Positions 25,795 to 34,764 of a stretch of DNA of 64,000 bases are shown here, piece after piece; the stretch's first letter is position 1, and each line of letters opens with the position of its first letter. Origin of the DNA: Armatimonadota bacterium (GTDB lineage: Bacteria; Armatimonadota; HRBIN16); contig BPGT01000002.1 in NCBI GenBank assembly GCA_026003175.1, positions 434,001 to 498,000 of the forward strand. The letters run 5' to 3'. The notes below the pieces were generated by a model. The model saw nothing but the letters and a program-made list of their open reading frames with translations, made no database searches and had not been told where the DNA came from. Made by a program: the position numbers and the translations under genes.

Positions 25795-26577
25795 GTGATG
25801 GTGGAGGATGTGACTGTGGAACTCAACCGCATCTACCTGATGGATTGCCGCGAGGGGATGAAACAGATACCTGCGGGTTGCGTAGACCTGATTGTGACCG
25901 ACCCGCCGTTCGCTATCGATTTTCGCGCCAGGCGTCTCAACTACAACCGCACGCAAGAGCGGGTGCTGGAAGGCTATACCGAAATCCCCGCAGAGGAATA
26001 CTATGATTTCACCCTTTCGTGGGTGCAAGAGGCGTACCGTGTGCTGAAAGATTCGGGCAGCATGTATGTGTTCTCGGGCTGGAATAACCTGCGCGATATT
26101 CTGAACGCGCTGGATGAGATAGGCTTCATCACCGTCAACCATATCATCTGGAAGTACCAGTTTGGTGTGTATACAAAGCGCCGGTTTGTGACCTCGCACT
26201 ATCATTGTTTATATGTGTGCAAGAACGACCGGCTGAGGAGATTCTACCCCGATTGCCGGTTTCCCGCTACGCGCACGCAGGACGGCAATCCCCGCTATCG
26301 GGATATGGAGGATGTGTGGGTGATTCCACGCGAGTACTGGAACGGCGACGTGAAGACGCCGACCAAGCTGCCAGCGGAGCTGGTGCGCAAGATTCTGCAG
26401 TACTCATCGGTGGAAGGGGACGTCGTGCTGGACCCGTTCCTCGGTTCGGGGCAGGTCGCCCTGATTGCCAAAGGGATGGGCAGGCAGTACATCGGATTTG
26501 AGATTGTGCCGGAGTATTATCAGCTCGCGCAACAGCGTCTGGAGCAAGAGATGTACCGAGTGAAAGCGAACGTTTAG
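25795..26577 (+). CDS. Site-specific DNA-methyltransferase (N4/N6 adenine/cytosine type)
   Basis: The 260-residue enzyme moves a methyl group from SAM onto an exocyclic amino group in DNA. Catalytic motif IV, DPPF, is at residues 36-39 and precedes motif I (LDPFLGSGQVALIAKGM, near residue 215), which is the beta-class order. The length is short, with a small target-recognition region in the middle. No restriction gene lies beside it, so it may be an orphan. The start could be GTG 25795 or GTG 25810, the latter with TGGAGG upstream. Confidence 0.88.
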   Translation: MMVEDVTVELNRIYLMDCREGMKQIPAGCVDLIVTDPPFAIDFRARRLNYNRTQERVLEGYTEIPAEEYYDFTLSWVQEAYRVLKDSGSMYVFSGWNNLRDILNALDEIGFITVNHIIWKYQFGVYTKRRFVTSHYHCLYVCKNDRLRRFYPDCRFPATRTQDGNPRYRDMEDVWVIPREYWNGDVKTPTKLPAELVRKILQYSSVEGDVVLDPFLGSGQVALIAKGMGRQYIGFEIVPEYYQLAQQRLEQEMYRVKANV

Positions 26578-26595
26578 TGTTCAGAGTGAACGAAT

Positions 26596-28515
26596 ATGTC
26601 GCCACCGCAAACCGAGCTAAGGGAGCGTACTGTTGGAGACGAGACATCTCCAGGTCCTCTTACCCGCCAGCCAGCGTTGAGAGGGGCGCTGGTGCTTGCG
26701 CTGTTGTGCGAGATGCTGGTTGTCTTCTGGATTGTGGCTTCCGAGGTGCCCGGTAAGGTATTCATCAGCTCGTGGTCTATCGTGATGCCGGGCATTTTTC
26801 TGCTGGCTCTGCTGGCGATGGTGAGGCGATGGTTTCCCCACTTTTACGACTCGCATGCGATGTTGCTGGTTTACGTTTGCCTGAGTGCCACGGCGTGTCT
26901 TGTCGGTTACGGCGCGTTGCAGTTGATGTTTCCTGCGGTGTCGTGGATGCGCTACTACAGCACCTATCCGAGCTGGTCGCGCATGATGGCACTCCTGCCC
27001 GACTGGGTTGCTCCTAAGGACCGTGATGTGCTACGAGGGCTGTTCTACGGCAATAGCGTACCTGACCTGTGGATGTGGCTGCCCACGATGCTGGCATGGG
27101 GCGGGATGAGCTTCGTGTTTGCGGTGGTGATGATTGCGCTGGCTCTGCTGGTGAGCCGGTCATGGATCCGGGAGGAAAAGCTCACCTTTCCGATAGTCAT
27201 GCTGCCTCTGGAGATGTGCCAGCCACGTACCCCGCTGTGGCGCAGCGGATTGTTCTGGTTTGGCTTTGCGGTGCCTGCGGTGCTGGAGAGCCTGCTTGCA
27301 CTGAATTTCTATTTCCCTTCCGTGCCCGCCATCCAGCTAAAACACGTGGACTTCACCACCTTCCTCTTCCCCGACCGTCCCTGGAGTGCAGGCGCCCCGT
27401 GGCTGATTGGCTTCACGCCGTTCGTGATAGGGTTCGCGTTTCTGGCACCGGCGGACATCAGCTTCTCGGTATTTCTGTTCGGAATCGGCGATCGGCTGGC
27501 GCTGGTGCTCGCCGCGTACCTGGGTTGGGACCTGCCCTCAGCGGGTTCGTACGCTCGTCGAATGCCCTACCTTGCCCAGCAGAACGTGGGTGCATTTATG
27601 GCGTTTGGGGGACTGGTGCTGTGGCGATGGGTGAGGCGTTATCGACAGCGTGCGCATGAGCGGTGGGAGGCGGGGGCTGTCGCGGTGGCGTTGGTGGGGG
27701 TGATGCTGCTGGCAGTGTTCTTTCGATTACTGGGGATGGCGTGGTGGACAGGCTTATTGCTTATCGGGACGGTCCTGATGTACGCCATTGCGCTCAGCAG
27801 GGTGCGGGCAGAGTCGGGGGCGGCGTGGGCGTTTGGGTCGTTCGGGGGGGCGCACGGCAACATGGTCTCTCTGCTGGGCAGTGGTAGTTTCTCGCAACAG
27901 AGTATCGCCGCGCTGGGGGTTTCGCAGTGGTATGCAGCTGACCTGCGCTTTCTGCCCATGCCTTTTCATTTTGAAGCATTCAAGATGGCGGATAGCGCAG
28001 GCTGGAACCGCAGGCGCACTGCAGGGGTGCTTGTGCTAGCTACCCTGCTGGGCATTGCGGTCGGTAGTGTGGTCATCCTGTACTGGTCGTACGCGCTGGG
28101 CTGGTCTACCGCAAAGGTGTACTATGCCATTACCGCCAGCTCTATCGGCTTATCGCGCCGCGCAGACGACTGGTTTCGCAACCCCATGCCGGTGGATACT
28201 GTGGGGTTGCAGTGGGCAGGCGTCGGCGCGCTGGTTGTGGTTGCACTGGCATGGCTGCGTCAGCAGTTCCTGTGGTTTCCTCTGCATCCAGTGGGATACG
28301 TGCTGGCGCATACGGGGACGGGGCTTTCTTTCTGGTCACACTACGGAATAGCATGGGTGCTGAAGGTGCTGGTGTTGCGCTTTGGGGGAATGCGGTTGTA
28401 CCAGCGAACGTTGCCTCTGGTGTTCGGGGTCATTTTGGGAGACATTCTCACCCAGACGTTGTGGTCGGCGATGGCGGTTATCCTGAACGTGCCCGTTTAT
28501 CAGTTCGTGAGCTGA
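26596..28515 (+). CDS. Polytopic membrane protein, DUF6785/DUF6784-type
   Basis: The 639-residue inner-membrane protein has about 12-14 hydrophobic helices. The first is ALVLALLCEMLVVFWIVA, after a polar N-terminal tail of about 35 residues. The C-terminal part carries the conserved LRFGGMRLYQRTLPL segment seen in DUF6784 domains. The family is frequent in Armatimonadota and related bacteria. A transport function is suspected but not shown. It lies 18 bases after the methyltransferase stop and just before an MFS gene on the same strand. Confidence 0.7.
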   Translation: MSPPQTELRERTVGDETSPGPLTRQPALRGALVLALLCEMLVVFWIVASEVPGKVFISSWSIVMPGIFLLALLAMVRRWFPHFYDSHAMLLVYVCLSATACLVGYGALQLMFPAVSWMRYYSTYPSWSRMMALLPDWVAPKDRDVLRGLFYGNSVPDLWMWLPTMLAWGGMSFVFAVVMIALALLVSRSWIREEKLTFPIVMLPLEMCQPRTPLWRSGLFWFGFAVPAVLESLLALNFYFPSVPAIQLKHVDFTTFLFPDRPWSAGAPWLIGFTPFVIGFAFLAPADISFSVFLFGIGDRLALVLAAYLGWDLPSAGSYARRMPYLAQQNVGAFMAFGGLVLWRWVRRYRQRAHERWEAGAVAVALVGVMLLAVFFRLLGMAWWTGLLLIGTVLMYAIALSRVRAESGAAWAFGSFGGAHGNMVSLLGSGSFSQQSIAALGVSQWYAADLRFLPMPFHFEAFKMADSAGWNRRRTAGVLVLATLLGIAVGSVVILYWSYALGWSTAKVYYAITASSIGLSRRADDWFRNPMPVDTVGLQWAGVGALVVVALAWLRQQFLWFPLHPVGYVLAHTGTGLSFWSHYGIAWVLKVLVLRFGGMRLYQRTLPLVFGVILGDILTQTLWSAMAVILNVPVYQFVS

Positions 28516-28584
28516 GTTGCGCGAACAGGAGAAGAGCCTACTGGTGCGCAATAGAGCTTCATATACGCGTTATGGGAGCAGGGG

Positions 28585-29952
28585 ATGATGCAGAACGAAA
28601 AGCGCGCGGTGTTGATTGCTGCCAGCCTGTCTTCTTTCGTAACCCCCTTTATGGGTAGCGCGCTCAACGTGGCTATCCCCGCCATTGGCAGGCAAATGCA
28701 CGCTACCGCTGTGATGGTCAGCTGGGTGGTGTCCGTCTATCTGATTGCTTCGGCGGTGTTTCTGTTGCCGTTTGGGCGGCTAGCAGATATGCTGGGCAGA
28801 AAGAGAGTGTTTCTCACAGGCGTCGCGTTCTTCAGCGTCTTCTCGGTGTTTTGCGCCATCAGTCCGTCCATTTTCGCGCTGATTGCGTCGCGCGCAGCGC
28901 AGGGGGTTGCTGCAGCGATGGTGTTTGGCACAGCGGTGTCTCTCATCACCTCCGCAATACCTCCCGGCGAGCGTGGCAAAACGCTGGGGTACAACACCGC
29001 AACGGTGTATATCGGATTGTCGGTGGGTCCTGTTATCGGCGGGTTTCTCACGCAAACGGCGAGCTGGCGAGCGATATTCCTGATAGTCACGGTGCTTGCA
29101 GGAGTCACGTGGCTATTCGCCCGGCGTATCCACAGCGAATGGGCACCTGCGAAAGGGGAGCCGTTCGACACTGCAGGTGCGGTGCTCTACTGCCTTGCAC
29201 TCACATTGCTCATGAGTGCAGTGAGCCTCAAGCAGGTGGGCGCAGTGCTGGTTGGTGTGGCGATTCTTTTGCTGGTTATCTGGGGGATGTGGGAGGGACG
29301 AGAAGCGCATCCCCTGCTGGACCTGCGGCTGTTTCGCGAAAGTGCGGTGTTCACCTTCTCCACTCTCGCCGCGCTGTTGAACTACAGTGCAACCTTTAGC
29401 ATCGGCTATCTGATGTCGCTGTACCTGCAGACGGTACAGGGGTTTACACCACAGTCGGCGGGCATGCTATTGCTGGTGCAGCCAGTGGTGCAGGCGGCTT
29501 TTTCACCGCTGGCGGGTGCGCTTTCGGACAAGCGGGAGCCTCGCATCGTCGCATCGGCAGGGATGTTGTTGACCACCTTCTGCTTGCTGGCGTATGCGCT
29601 TATGCCGTATCGGGCGAGCATCCCGTTTCTCGTGGCGGTGCTGGCAACGTCGGGACTGGGGTTCGCCCTGTTCTCCTCACCCAACGTGAACGCCATCATG
29701 AGTGCAGTGCCCAGCGCGCGCTATGGCGTAGCGTCCTCGGTGGTCAGCACGGCGCGAATGCTGGGGCAGAGCTTTAGTATGGCGTTGATATTGCTTATCT
29801 TCTCGGTAACCATGCATGGGATGCCCCTCTCACCGGAGCATGGGGGAGTGCTATTCCGCAGTATGCATATCGCATTTGGCATCTCCACCGTGCTTAGCCT
29901 GCTGGGCGTGTTCGCCTCGCTGGCACGAGGCAGAATGCACGTCCATCAGTGA
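28585..29952 (+). CDS. MFS drug/solute exporter, DHA2-type
   Basis: The 455-residue protein has about 14 transmembrane helices, typical of the EmrB/QacA (DHA2) group of proton-coupled exporters. Motif A lies after helix 2 (GRLADMLGRKRVF). The motif C-like stretch (GLSVGPVIGGFLT) is in helix 5, a mark of antiporters. The start is one of two adjacent ATG codons after GCAGGGG. The gene is convergent with the cobalt/nickel transporter and its last seven bases overlap that gene's end. Substrate unknown. Confidence 0.88.
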   Translation: MMQNEKRAVLIAASLSSFVTPFMGSALNVAIPAIGRQMHATAVMVSWVVSVYLIASAVFLLPFGRLADMLGRKRVFLTGVAFFSVFSVFCAISPSIFALIASRAAQGVAAAMVFGTAVSLITSAIPPGERGKTLGYNTATVYIGLSVGPVIGGFLTQTASWRAIFLIVTVLAGVTWLFARRIHSEWAPAKGEPFDTAGAVLYCLALTLLMSAVSLKQVGAVLVGVAILLLVIWGMWEGREAHPLLDLRLFRESAVFTFSTLAALLNYSATFSIGYLMSLYLQTVQGFTPQSAGMLLLVQPVVQAAFSPLAGALSDKREPRIVASAGMLLTTFCLLAYALMPYRASIPFLVAVLATSGLGFALFSSPNVNAIMSAVPSARYGVASSVVSTARMLGQSFSMALILLIFSVTMHGMPLSPEHGGVLFRSMHIAFGISTVLSLLGVFASLARGRMHVHQ

Positions 29953-30758
29953 TGGTGTTCATGCCCGTGCAGATGGGAATGCACCGTGTCGCCGTGTGCG
30001 TGCAGGTGCTCGTGGAGTAGTCCAGCCTGTATGAGCCGTTGCGTGTCTTGCAGCGCGTCTTGCAGGGGCATATCCGCCAGCAGGGTGTGCTCTTCGGAGA
30101 GGATAATCACCCTGTCCGCAATCTCCGGCAGCAGGTGCAGGTTGTGCGTGGCGATAAGCAACGTTTTGCCAGCCTTATGAAGCAGCTGCAGTGTATTGAC
30201 CAGCCAGACCTGCATGCGTGGGTCTAGTCCGGCGATAGGTTCATCCATCAGCAACACTTCTGGGTTCATGCTGAGCACGCAGGCGATAGCCACCTTACGC
30301 TTTTCGCCACCACTCAGGCGGAAGGGGGCACGCTCTGCCAGGTGGGCAATGCCCAGCAGGTTCAGCGTATCGGTCACGCGAGCGCGTACCGTCTCTTCGG
30401 GCAAGCCCATCTGGCGCGGGGCGAAGGCAACCTCGTCCCATACGGTGGCGTTAAACAGCTGTGCGTCCGCATCTTGAAACACAAATCCTGCTCGCTGGCG
30501 GAAGCTTCTGCCAAAAGAGGGGTTCTGCAGGTTGCGTTCGGTGAGCGGTGTGCCGAGAAACCGTATTTCGCCATGTGTTGGCTCCAGCAATCCGTCCAGC
30601 AGGCGCAGGAGAGTGGATTTGCCACTGCCGTTGACGCCCAGAATCGCCACGCGGTCACCCCGCCAGATGCGGAACGACACTTCCGAGAGCGCGGGCGTGC
30701 CATCGGGATACACAAAACGCACCCTCTCGCATTCGTATATCAGTTCCTTAGCCGACAT
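29946..30758 (-). CDS. cbiO: ECF transporter ATPase for cobalt/nickel, with His-rich tail
   Basis: The 270-residue ABC ATPase powers metal uptake with the CbiM/Q membrane parts. Walker A is GVNGSGKSTLL (residues about 39-49), the signature is LSGGEKRKVAIA, and Walker B is VLLMDEPIAGLDP. The last 22 residues contain 11 histidines, a possible metal store or sensor. Its start overlaps the end of the upstream cbiMQ gene by 11 bases. No cobalamin riboswitch is seen, so nickel is as likely as cobalt. Confidence 0.9.
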   Translation of the reverse strand: MSAKELIYECERVRFVYPDGTPALSEVSFRIWRGDRVAILGVNGSGKSTLLRLLDGLLEPTHGEIRFLGTPLTERNLQNPSFGRSFRQRAGFVFQDADAQLFNATVWDEVAFAPRQMGLPEETVRARVTDTLNLLGIAHLAERAPFRLSGGEKRKVAIACVLSMNPEVLLMDEPIAGLDPRMQVWLVNTLQLLHKAGKTLLIATHNLHLLPEIADRVIILSEEHTLLADMPLQDALQDTQRLIQAGLLHEHLHAHGDTVHSHLHGHEHHH

Positions 30759-32670
30759 ACCATCCTCCTATCCAGCTTGCCCCTGCCAGCCATAGCACAT
30801 TGAGCAGCAGCCACAGGGTATCGCTCCATGCCCAGTGTCGCGGATACGCCCCTCGCAGGTCGCCGTCGAAGCCGCGCGAGCGCATGGCACGGTACACCTC
30901 CTCCTGCAGACTCAGGCTCTTCGCCAGCAACACCGCTGCGCTCACTCCAGCGTAAGAACGAGCCTGCTGCGCCGTTGCCGCGCCCACCTGTCGGCTGCGC
31001 CGAGCCAGAACCATCTCTGCCAGCGTGTCCACCAGGGTGAAGATATAGCGGTAGGTGAGCGCAAGCCCGGTCACCATCCAACGGGGTACACGCAAACTGC
31101 GCAGGCTATGCAACAGGAGATGCCAGCGGGTGGTGAGGCTCCAGAGCAGGGTGACGGTGACCGCCGAGCCGATGCGCAACAACAGTATCAGCGCGGAGAA
31201 GAGCCCCCTGTCGCTAACCGCTACTGCATGCCAGCCGAACGGCTCCCAGAGCACACGCCCAGGGGTTACCGCATGGGATACCAGAGGCAGAGCCAGCGCT
31301 GCACCAAAAAGCAGCACGGGCATCAGGGCGCGCGCAAACAGGCTGCGCAGAGGCAGGTGTGATACGATAGCCAGAAAGATGCTACCCACCAGCACGGCAA
31401 AAGGCACTACGGGGGAGCGCGAGAGGGAAACCGCCAGCAGGGTCGCCAGCAGAGTCAGCGTCTTTGCCAGTGGATGTAGTCTTTGCAGATAGCCGGGCTG
31501 ACGCGCCAGCTCCTCTGCCGCAACCGCGTTCGCCACCGCTTCGCGCAGCTGCAACAGGGTACGCTCCAGCCACCGTCCGCGCGAGGCTGGCAAGGTGGAA
31601 GAGGGTAACTGCTCTTTGTGCAACATCCACACGGGTAACGTGCCTGCAGGGGAACAGTGGGGTGGCACCTCCGCTGGAACAGGCGAAGGTTTGCGCACCA
31701 GCGCACGGGCAATCCACGCCGTGATGGTCGCTCCCACAGCCGCTGAGAGGAGATAACTCACCACTTCCCAGAACCTGCCTTCGCGTCCAGGCAGGGTGTA
31801 GTCGGGAATGAGCGGCTTCAGCACGCCCTCTCCAAAGCGCAGGATGCCCGCCGGCACGTAGCCTACCAGTTTTTGCAGCGTCTCTTCGTCCCACTCACCC
31901 CATGCGGAGCCAGTCGCAATCAGTCCCAGAGGCGTCAGCAGCAGCACCAGCGCAAACACCATCCACAGGCGCATCGGCTTATCTGCCCGAACCACCCGAC
32001 GCTGGCTGACCAGTTCGGGGAAGTTGCGCCACAGGTACGCCAACGCAACCATAGTGACCACCGCCTCTACGGGCGCAGCCACCAGCAGATGGATATGCAC
32101 CATCGCGGGCACGGAGACGTTCATACCGAAGGGGAAGTAAAGGGCACGTCCTGCCCCATCGTGCGCGATCAGCGGCTGGATGCCCAGTATGACACCTGCG
32201 CTGGCTGCGGAGAGCACCGACCCCGCAAACGCGCCCGCTCCTGCTGCTACCAACGCACGTCTGCTACCCGGCTCTGTGTTCCCTGCCAGCAGGCGATACA
32301 CCCCGTAGCCTGCGAACGCGGCAACGAAGCCCATGTTGAAGGAGTTCGCACCTAGCGCCAGCACGCCCCCATCGCCAAAAAATATCGCCTGAATGCCCAG
32401 CGTGAGCGTGACCGCTAGCAACGCCGTCCAGGGTCCCAGCAGTATCGCCAACAAAGTAGCTCCGACCGCATGCGCGGTGGTCCCCCCCACCGCGGGCACA
32501 TTGAACATCTGGAGAGCGAAACAGAACGCCGCGCCCAGCGACAGCAGCGGAACCTGCTGAGCGGACAGATGGCGTGCCGTACGCCGAGCTGCTACCACCC
32601 ACAGGGGCACCATTGCTCCGGCGGCTGCGGCATGCGTGACCGGACTCAGATAGGCATCAGGGATGTGCAT
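30748..32670 (-). CDS. Fused CbiM-PDGLE-CbiQ cobalt/nickel transport protein
   Basis: The 640-residue membrane protein joins three parts usually made separately. Residues 1 to about 210 are CbiM/NikM, with the metal-binding N-terminus MHIPDAYLSP and the GGTTAHAVGATL loop. Residues about 225-330 resemble the PDGLE/CbiN-like domain, with two helices around an external loop (GYVPAGILRFGEGV). Residues about 375-640 are CbiQ, with an ATPase-coupling segment (ARRSRQVGAATAQQARSYAG and MRSRGFDGD). With the ATPase downstream this makes a complete importer in two genes. CbiM transports Co2+ or Ni2+. Confidence 0.85.
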   Translation of the reverse strand: MHIPDAYLSPVTHAAAAGAMVPLWVVAARRTARHLSAQQVPLLSLGAAFCFALQMFNVPAVGGTTAHAVGATLLAILLGPWTALLAVTLTLGIQAIFFGDGGVLALGANSFNMGFVAAFAGYGVYRLLAGNTEPGSRRALVAAGAGAFAGSVLSAASAGVILGIQPLIAHDGAGRALYFPFGMNVSVPAMVHIHLLVAAPVEAVVTMVALAYLWRNFPELVSQRRVVRADKPMRLWMVFALVLLLTPLGLIATGSAWGEWDEETLQKLVGYVPAGILRFGEGVLKPLIPDYTLPGREGRFWEVVSYLLSAAVGATITAWIARALVRKPSPVPAEVPPHCSPAGTLPVWMLHKEQLPSSTLPASRGRWLERTLLQLREAVANAVAAEELARQPGYLQRLHPLAKTLTLLATLLAVSLSRSPVVPFAVLVGSIFLAIVSHLPLRSLFARALMPVLLFGAALALPLVSHAVTPGRVLWEPFGWHAVAVSDRGLFSALILLLRIGSAVTVTLLWSLTTRWHLLLHSLRSLRVPRWMVTGLALTYRYIFTLVDTLAEMVLARRSRQVGAATAQQARSYAGVSAAVLLAKSLSLQEEVYRAMRSRGFDGDLRGAYPRHWAWSDTLWLLLNVLWLAGASWIGGWYVG

Positions 32671-32682
32671 GGTCCCTACCTC

Positions 32683-32757
32683 TCACGGCTTAAGAAGCCG
32701 CACGAAACCTTCCTGCTCGAAGTGAGCGTCCGTAGTCAGCATGCGAACTACTGTATT
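32683..32757 (-). pseudogene. C-terminal remnant of a VapC/PIN toxin
   Basis: In the frame shifted relative to the antitoxin, the minus strand reads VVRMLTTDAHFEQEGFVRLL-KP then stop. This is the standard end of PIN-domain toxins (TDAHF..EGF..LL). No start or catalytic Asp residues are present. About 110 codons of toxin are missing, so a deletion joined the end of the antitoxin to the last codons of the toxin. Confidence 0.6.
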
Positions 32758-33013
32758 CCCTTGCGAGGTCGGCGTCGATACTTTCGTTGTCTGCTCCGGT
32801 AGCATATCCCAGACTAATCTCGCCGAAGTGTCGCTCGAATCGCGCTCGTGCTTCATTTACTTCCTCTTGGCTTTTGTCGTGGCGAGAACGCGGGGCTGTT
32901 TTCGAGAAGAAGTCCACAGCGACCTCTTCTATCCGTTTCCCCGAGGCACTCGCTATCATAGTGAAGACCTCATATAGGTCATCAGGGATGTCGATTGTGA
33001 TGGTCTTGCCCAT
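32690..33013 (-). CDS. VapB-like antitoxin running into toxin remnant sequence
   Basis: The 107-residue frame begins with a ribbon-helix-helix-like segment (MGKTITIDIPDDLYEVFTMIA), usual in type II antitoxins. An ATG at 33013 has GGTGG upstream. The family's usual C-terminal NESIDADLAREY segment is present near residue 80. After it the frame runs into about 20 residues that are the out-of-frame reading of a VapC C-terminus. The original stop and the toxin body therefore seem to have been deleted. The DNA- and toxin-binding parts may still work. Confidence 0.6.
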   Translation of the reverse strand: MGKTITIDIPDDLYEVFTMIASASGKRIEEVAVDFFSKTAPRSRHDKSQEEVNEARARFERHFGEISLGYATGADNESIDADLAREYSSSHADYGRSLRAGRFRAAS

Positions 33014-33061
33014 ATTTACCACCCGCCACATGCAAGTATTTGGGAACGACCGCCATTCCTT

Positions 33062-33144
33062 GTCATGCTGAAGAATCTCGGAGATGCTTCACCCTGTTCA
33101 GCATGACAGAGGAGACGAAATGCTTCGCTACAGCTCGGCATGAC
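33062..33144. repeat. Interspersed CATGCTGA-type intergenic repeat
   Basis: The stretch contains two partial copies of a hairpin-forming unit (GTCATGCTGAAGAATCTCGG and ...GCTCGGCATGAC). It resembles the inverted copy at 41383-41478, which has the same GAATCTC and GCTTCGCT blocks. It fills the gap upstream of the antitoxin gene. No gene is seen. Confidence 0.5.
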
Positions 33145-33191
33145 AAACCGCGTAGAAAAGCACTACCATTATACCCAGACTGCCGAGAGCG

Positions 33192-34109
33192 TTACACCTC
33201 CTGTATCTGCGCCAGCAGAGGCGTTATTGCCTCATCTATCTGCTCATCGCTTTCGCCTACCGAGAGATTGCGCCACAGGTACCAGTGCTCTTCGTGCGTG
33301 ACCGATTCGCCCGGCTCCAGCGTCACCAGCCCGCCCAGGCTCTCCACCTCTAACATGCGGTTGTTGGTGAAGAATTCGCAGTTGCAGCCGAAATCGGGAT
33401 ACTGCGCTTTGGGGTCGTACGGAAATCGCTTGAGGAACACACGGTCGCCGTTCACATAAGCTGCCCAGCCTAACGTGTTCAACGCGCCGAACTTCTGGGG
33501 ATACTGCGCCCCGCTATCCTGCCTCAGCTGCACATACCGCCTTCCCCAACGCCAGCGCGGGTCACTCATGTCTGTATAGCCCCATAACACCAGCGGGCGC
33601 ACTGGCAAAAGGAAATCGGGATGCGGGCGATACGGTTCCTGTGGCACAATCACCCGCCCTCCGGGAGCCATCACGGTTAACGCCCACGGCGCCAGCGTGA
33701 CGGGCCACACATTGTGGTTGGTTATCCGGTGAATCACGTGCACATGGTTGCGCTGGGGGTTCAACCAGAGGCGAATCGACTTCTGGATGCCCGTGCCCTT
33801 TTCTACAGGGGCGGTCACGCGCAAGCCTTCACCCTCCTGAGCCCACTCTACAGGCAGGTTGTCGGGGTGTTTGGTGCGCTCTACTACCTCGGGCGCAATC
33901 CACAACCGGTGGCCTCCGTAAGCGCGGTACTCGTCGCCGCCGGTTAAGCCCATCTGTTCAGGGTATTCCACAAACTCGTTCGCGCCGCCCAGAAAGCCGA
34001 AGCGTATCACACGCGGTCCCACCTCCGCCGTGACAATGACTTCCACCTCGCCATTCGCCATACGCAGGCACTGTTGCCATCCACCGTAGGGAATAACCTC
34101 TACCTTCAT
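33192..34109 (-). CDS. DUF4380-type hypothetical protein
   Basis: The 305-residue beta-rich protein begins MKVEVIPYGGWQQCLRMANG and has IRFGFLGGANEFVE and YGGHRLWIAPE in the first third. These are shared by DUF4380 proteins, which look like a galactose-mutarotase-type beta-sandwich. The start at 34109 is chosen over a longer frame because GAGAGGTG lies upstream. No signal peptide is present. A carbohydrate-binding or epimerase-like function is possible. The gene stands alone. Confidence 0.7.
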   Translation of the reverse strand: MKVEVIPYGGWQQCLRMANGEVEVIVTAEVGPRVIRFGFLGGANEFVEYPEQMGLTGGDEYRAYGGHRLWIAPEVVERTKHPDNLPVEWAQEGEGLRVTAPVEKGTGIQKSIRLWLNPQRNHVHVIHRITNHNVWPVTLAPWALTVMAPGGRVIVPQEPYRPHPDFLLPVRPLVLWGYTDMSDPRWRWGRRYVQLRQDSGAQYPQKFGALNTLGWAAYVNGDRVFLKRFPYDPKAQYPDFGCNCEFFTNNRMLEVESLGGLVTLEPGESVTHEEHWYLWRNLSVGESDEQIDEAITPLLAQIQEV

Positions 34110-34156
34110 AAGACACCTCTCGTTCTGTGCTGTCTTCGATCCTGACTTTTCTACCC

Positions 34157-34326
34157 GGGCGGCGAAGCTCCTGCCGAGCCGGTGCGCATCACCTGTAACC
34201 CATGTCTCCGTTCTGTACATCCTACAAGGAGAGGGGCGTCCGCACGTTCCCTCTTCCCACGCAGGGGAGGGAGCAGGGGAGTCGGTTTAAACACCACCGG
34301 CTCGGCAGGAGCCTCGCCCTCCAGAG
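34157..34326. repeat. Pair of inverted GGCTCGGCAGGAGCC-type repeats
   Basis: Two copies of one repeat face each other: GAAGCTCCTGCCGAGCC at about 34164-34180, and CGGCTCGGCAGGAGCCTCGC at 34299-34318. Two more copies lie at 50761-50780 and 50869-50888. The 249-base gap between the DUF4380 and vapC genes is otherwise empty. Confidence 0.6.
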
Positions 34327-34358
34327 TGTGAAGGCAAGGGGGCGATCTGGAAAGACTA

Positions 34359-34759
34359 CTATACGTTGTTTTCGCGTCGAGTGCGGGCGTAGGGTTGGAT
34401 AGCCTGCAAACCGGGTAACATTTGGTAGTGCCTTGCGTTGAAACTGCACAGAACGAACCCTTTTGTGGCTGCGGTCGCGGCGATGAGAGAGTCCAGAATA
34501 CCTATACCGTGACTGAGATGAAAAAAACGGAAGTACTCGAGGGCGCGCTCACACGCAGTCTCATCCAGGTGGATAATAGGGATACGTTGGACCATCTGCT
34601 CCAGAGTATTTTGCTCCTGACGATTGCGGCAGCCGTGCAGCAGCTCGAGTACCGTGATCACCGAAAGCGCGGGGGGTCTTGCAAACCGGCGAACCACTGC
34701 ACAGCCGGTTCGAACCCGCGCCGAATATCTACCATGACATCAGTATCCAGAAGCACCAT
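34359..34759 (-). pseudogene. vapC: VapC/PIN-domain toxin, frameshifted in a run of six G/C
   Basis: Starting at ATG 34759 the frame reads MVLLDTDVMVDIRRGFEPAV, with the first catalytic Asp of PIN RNases. It then loses frame at six consecutive G on the plus strand (34671-34676). The other frame continues with RPPALSVITVLELLHGCRN, then GILDSLIAATAATKG and the end. One more base in the run restores a 133-residue toxin of normal length. It lies five bases after the antitoxin gene. The run could vary by slippage, or the sequence may miss a base. Confidence 0.75.
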
Positions 34760-34764
34760 GATAC

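Noticed and set aside
32671-32800. Cobalamin riboswitch upstream of the cbiMQ gene
   Set aside because: The space to the next gene is about 20 bases and holds no B12-box-like sequence.
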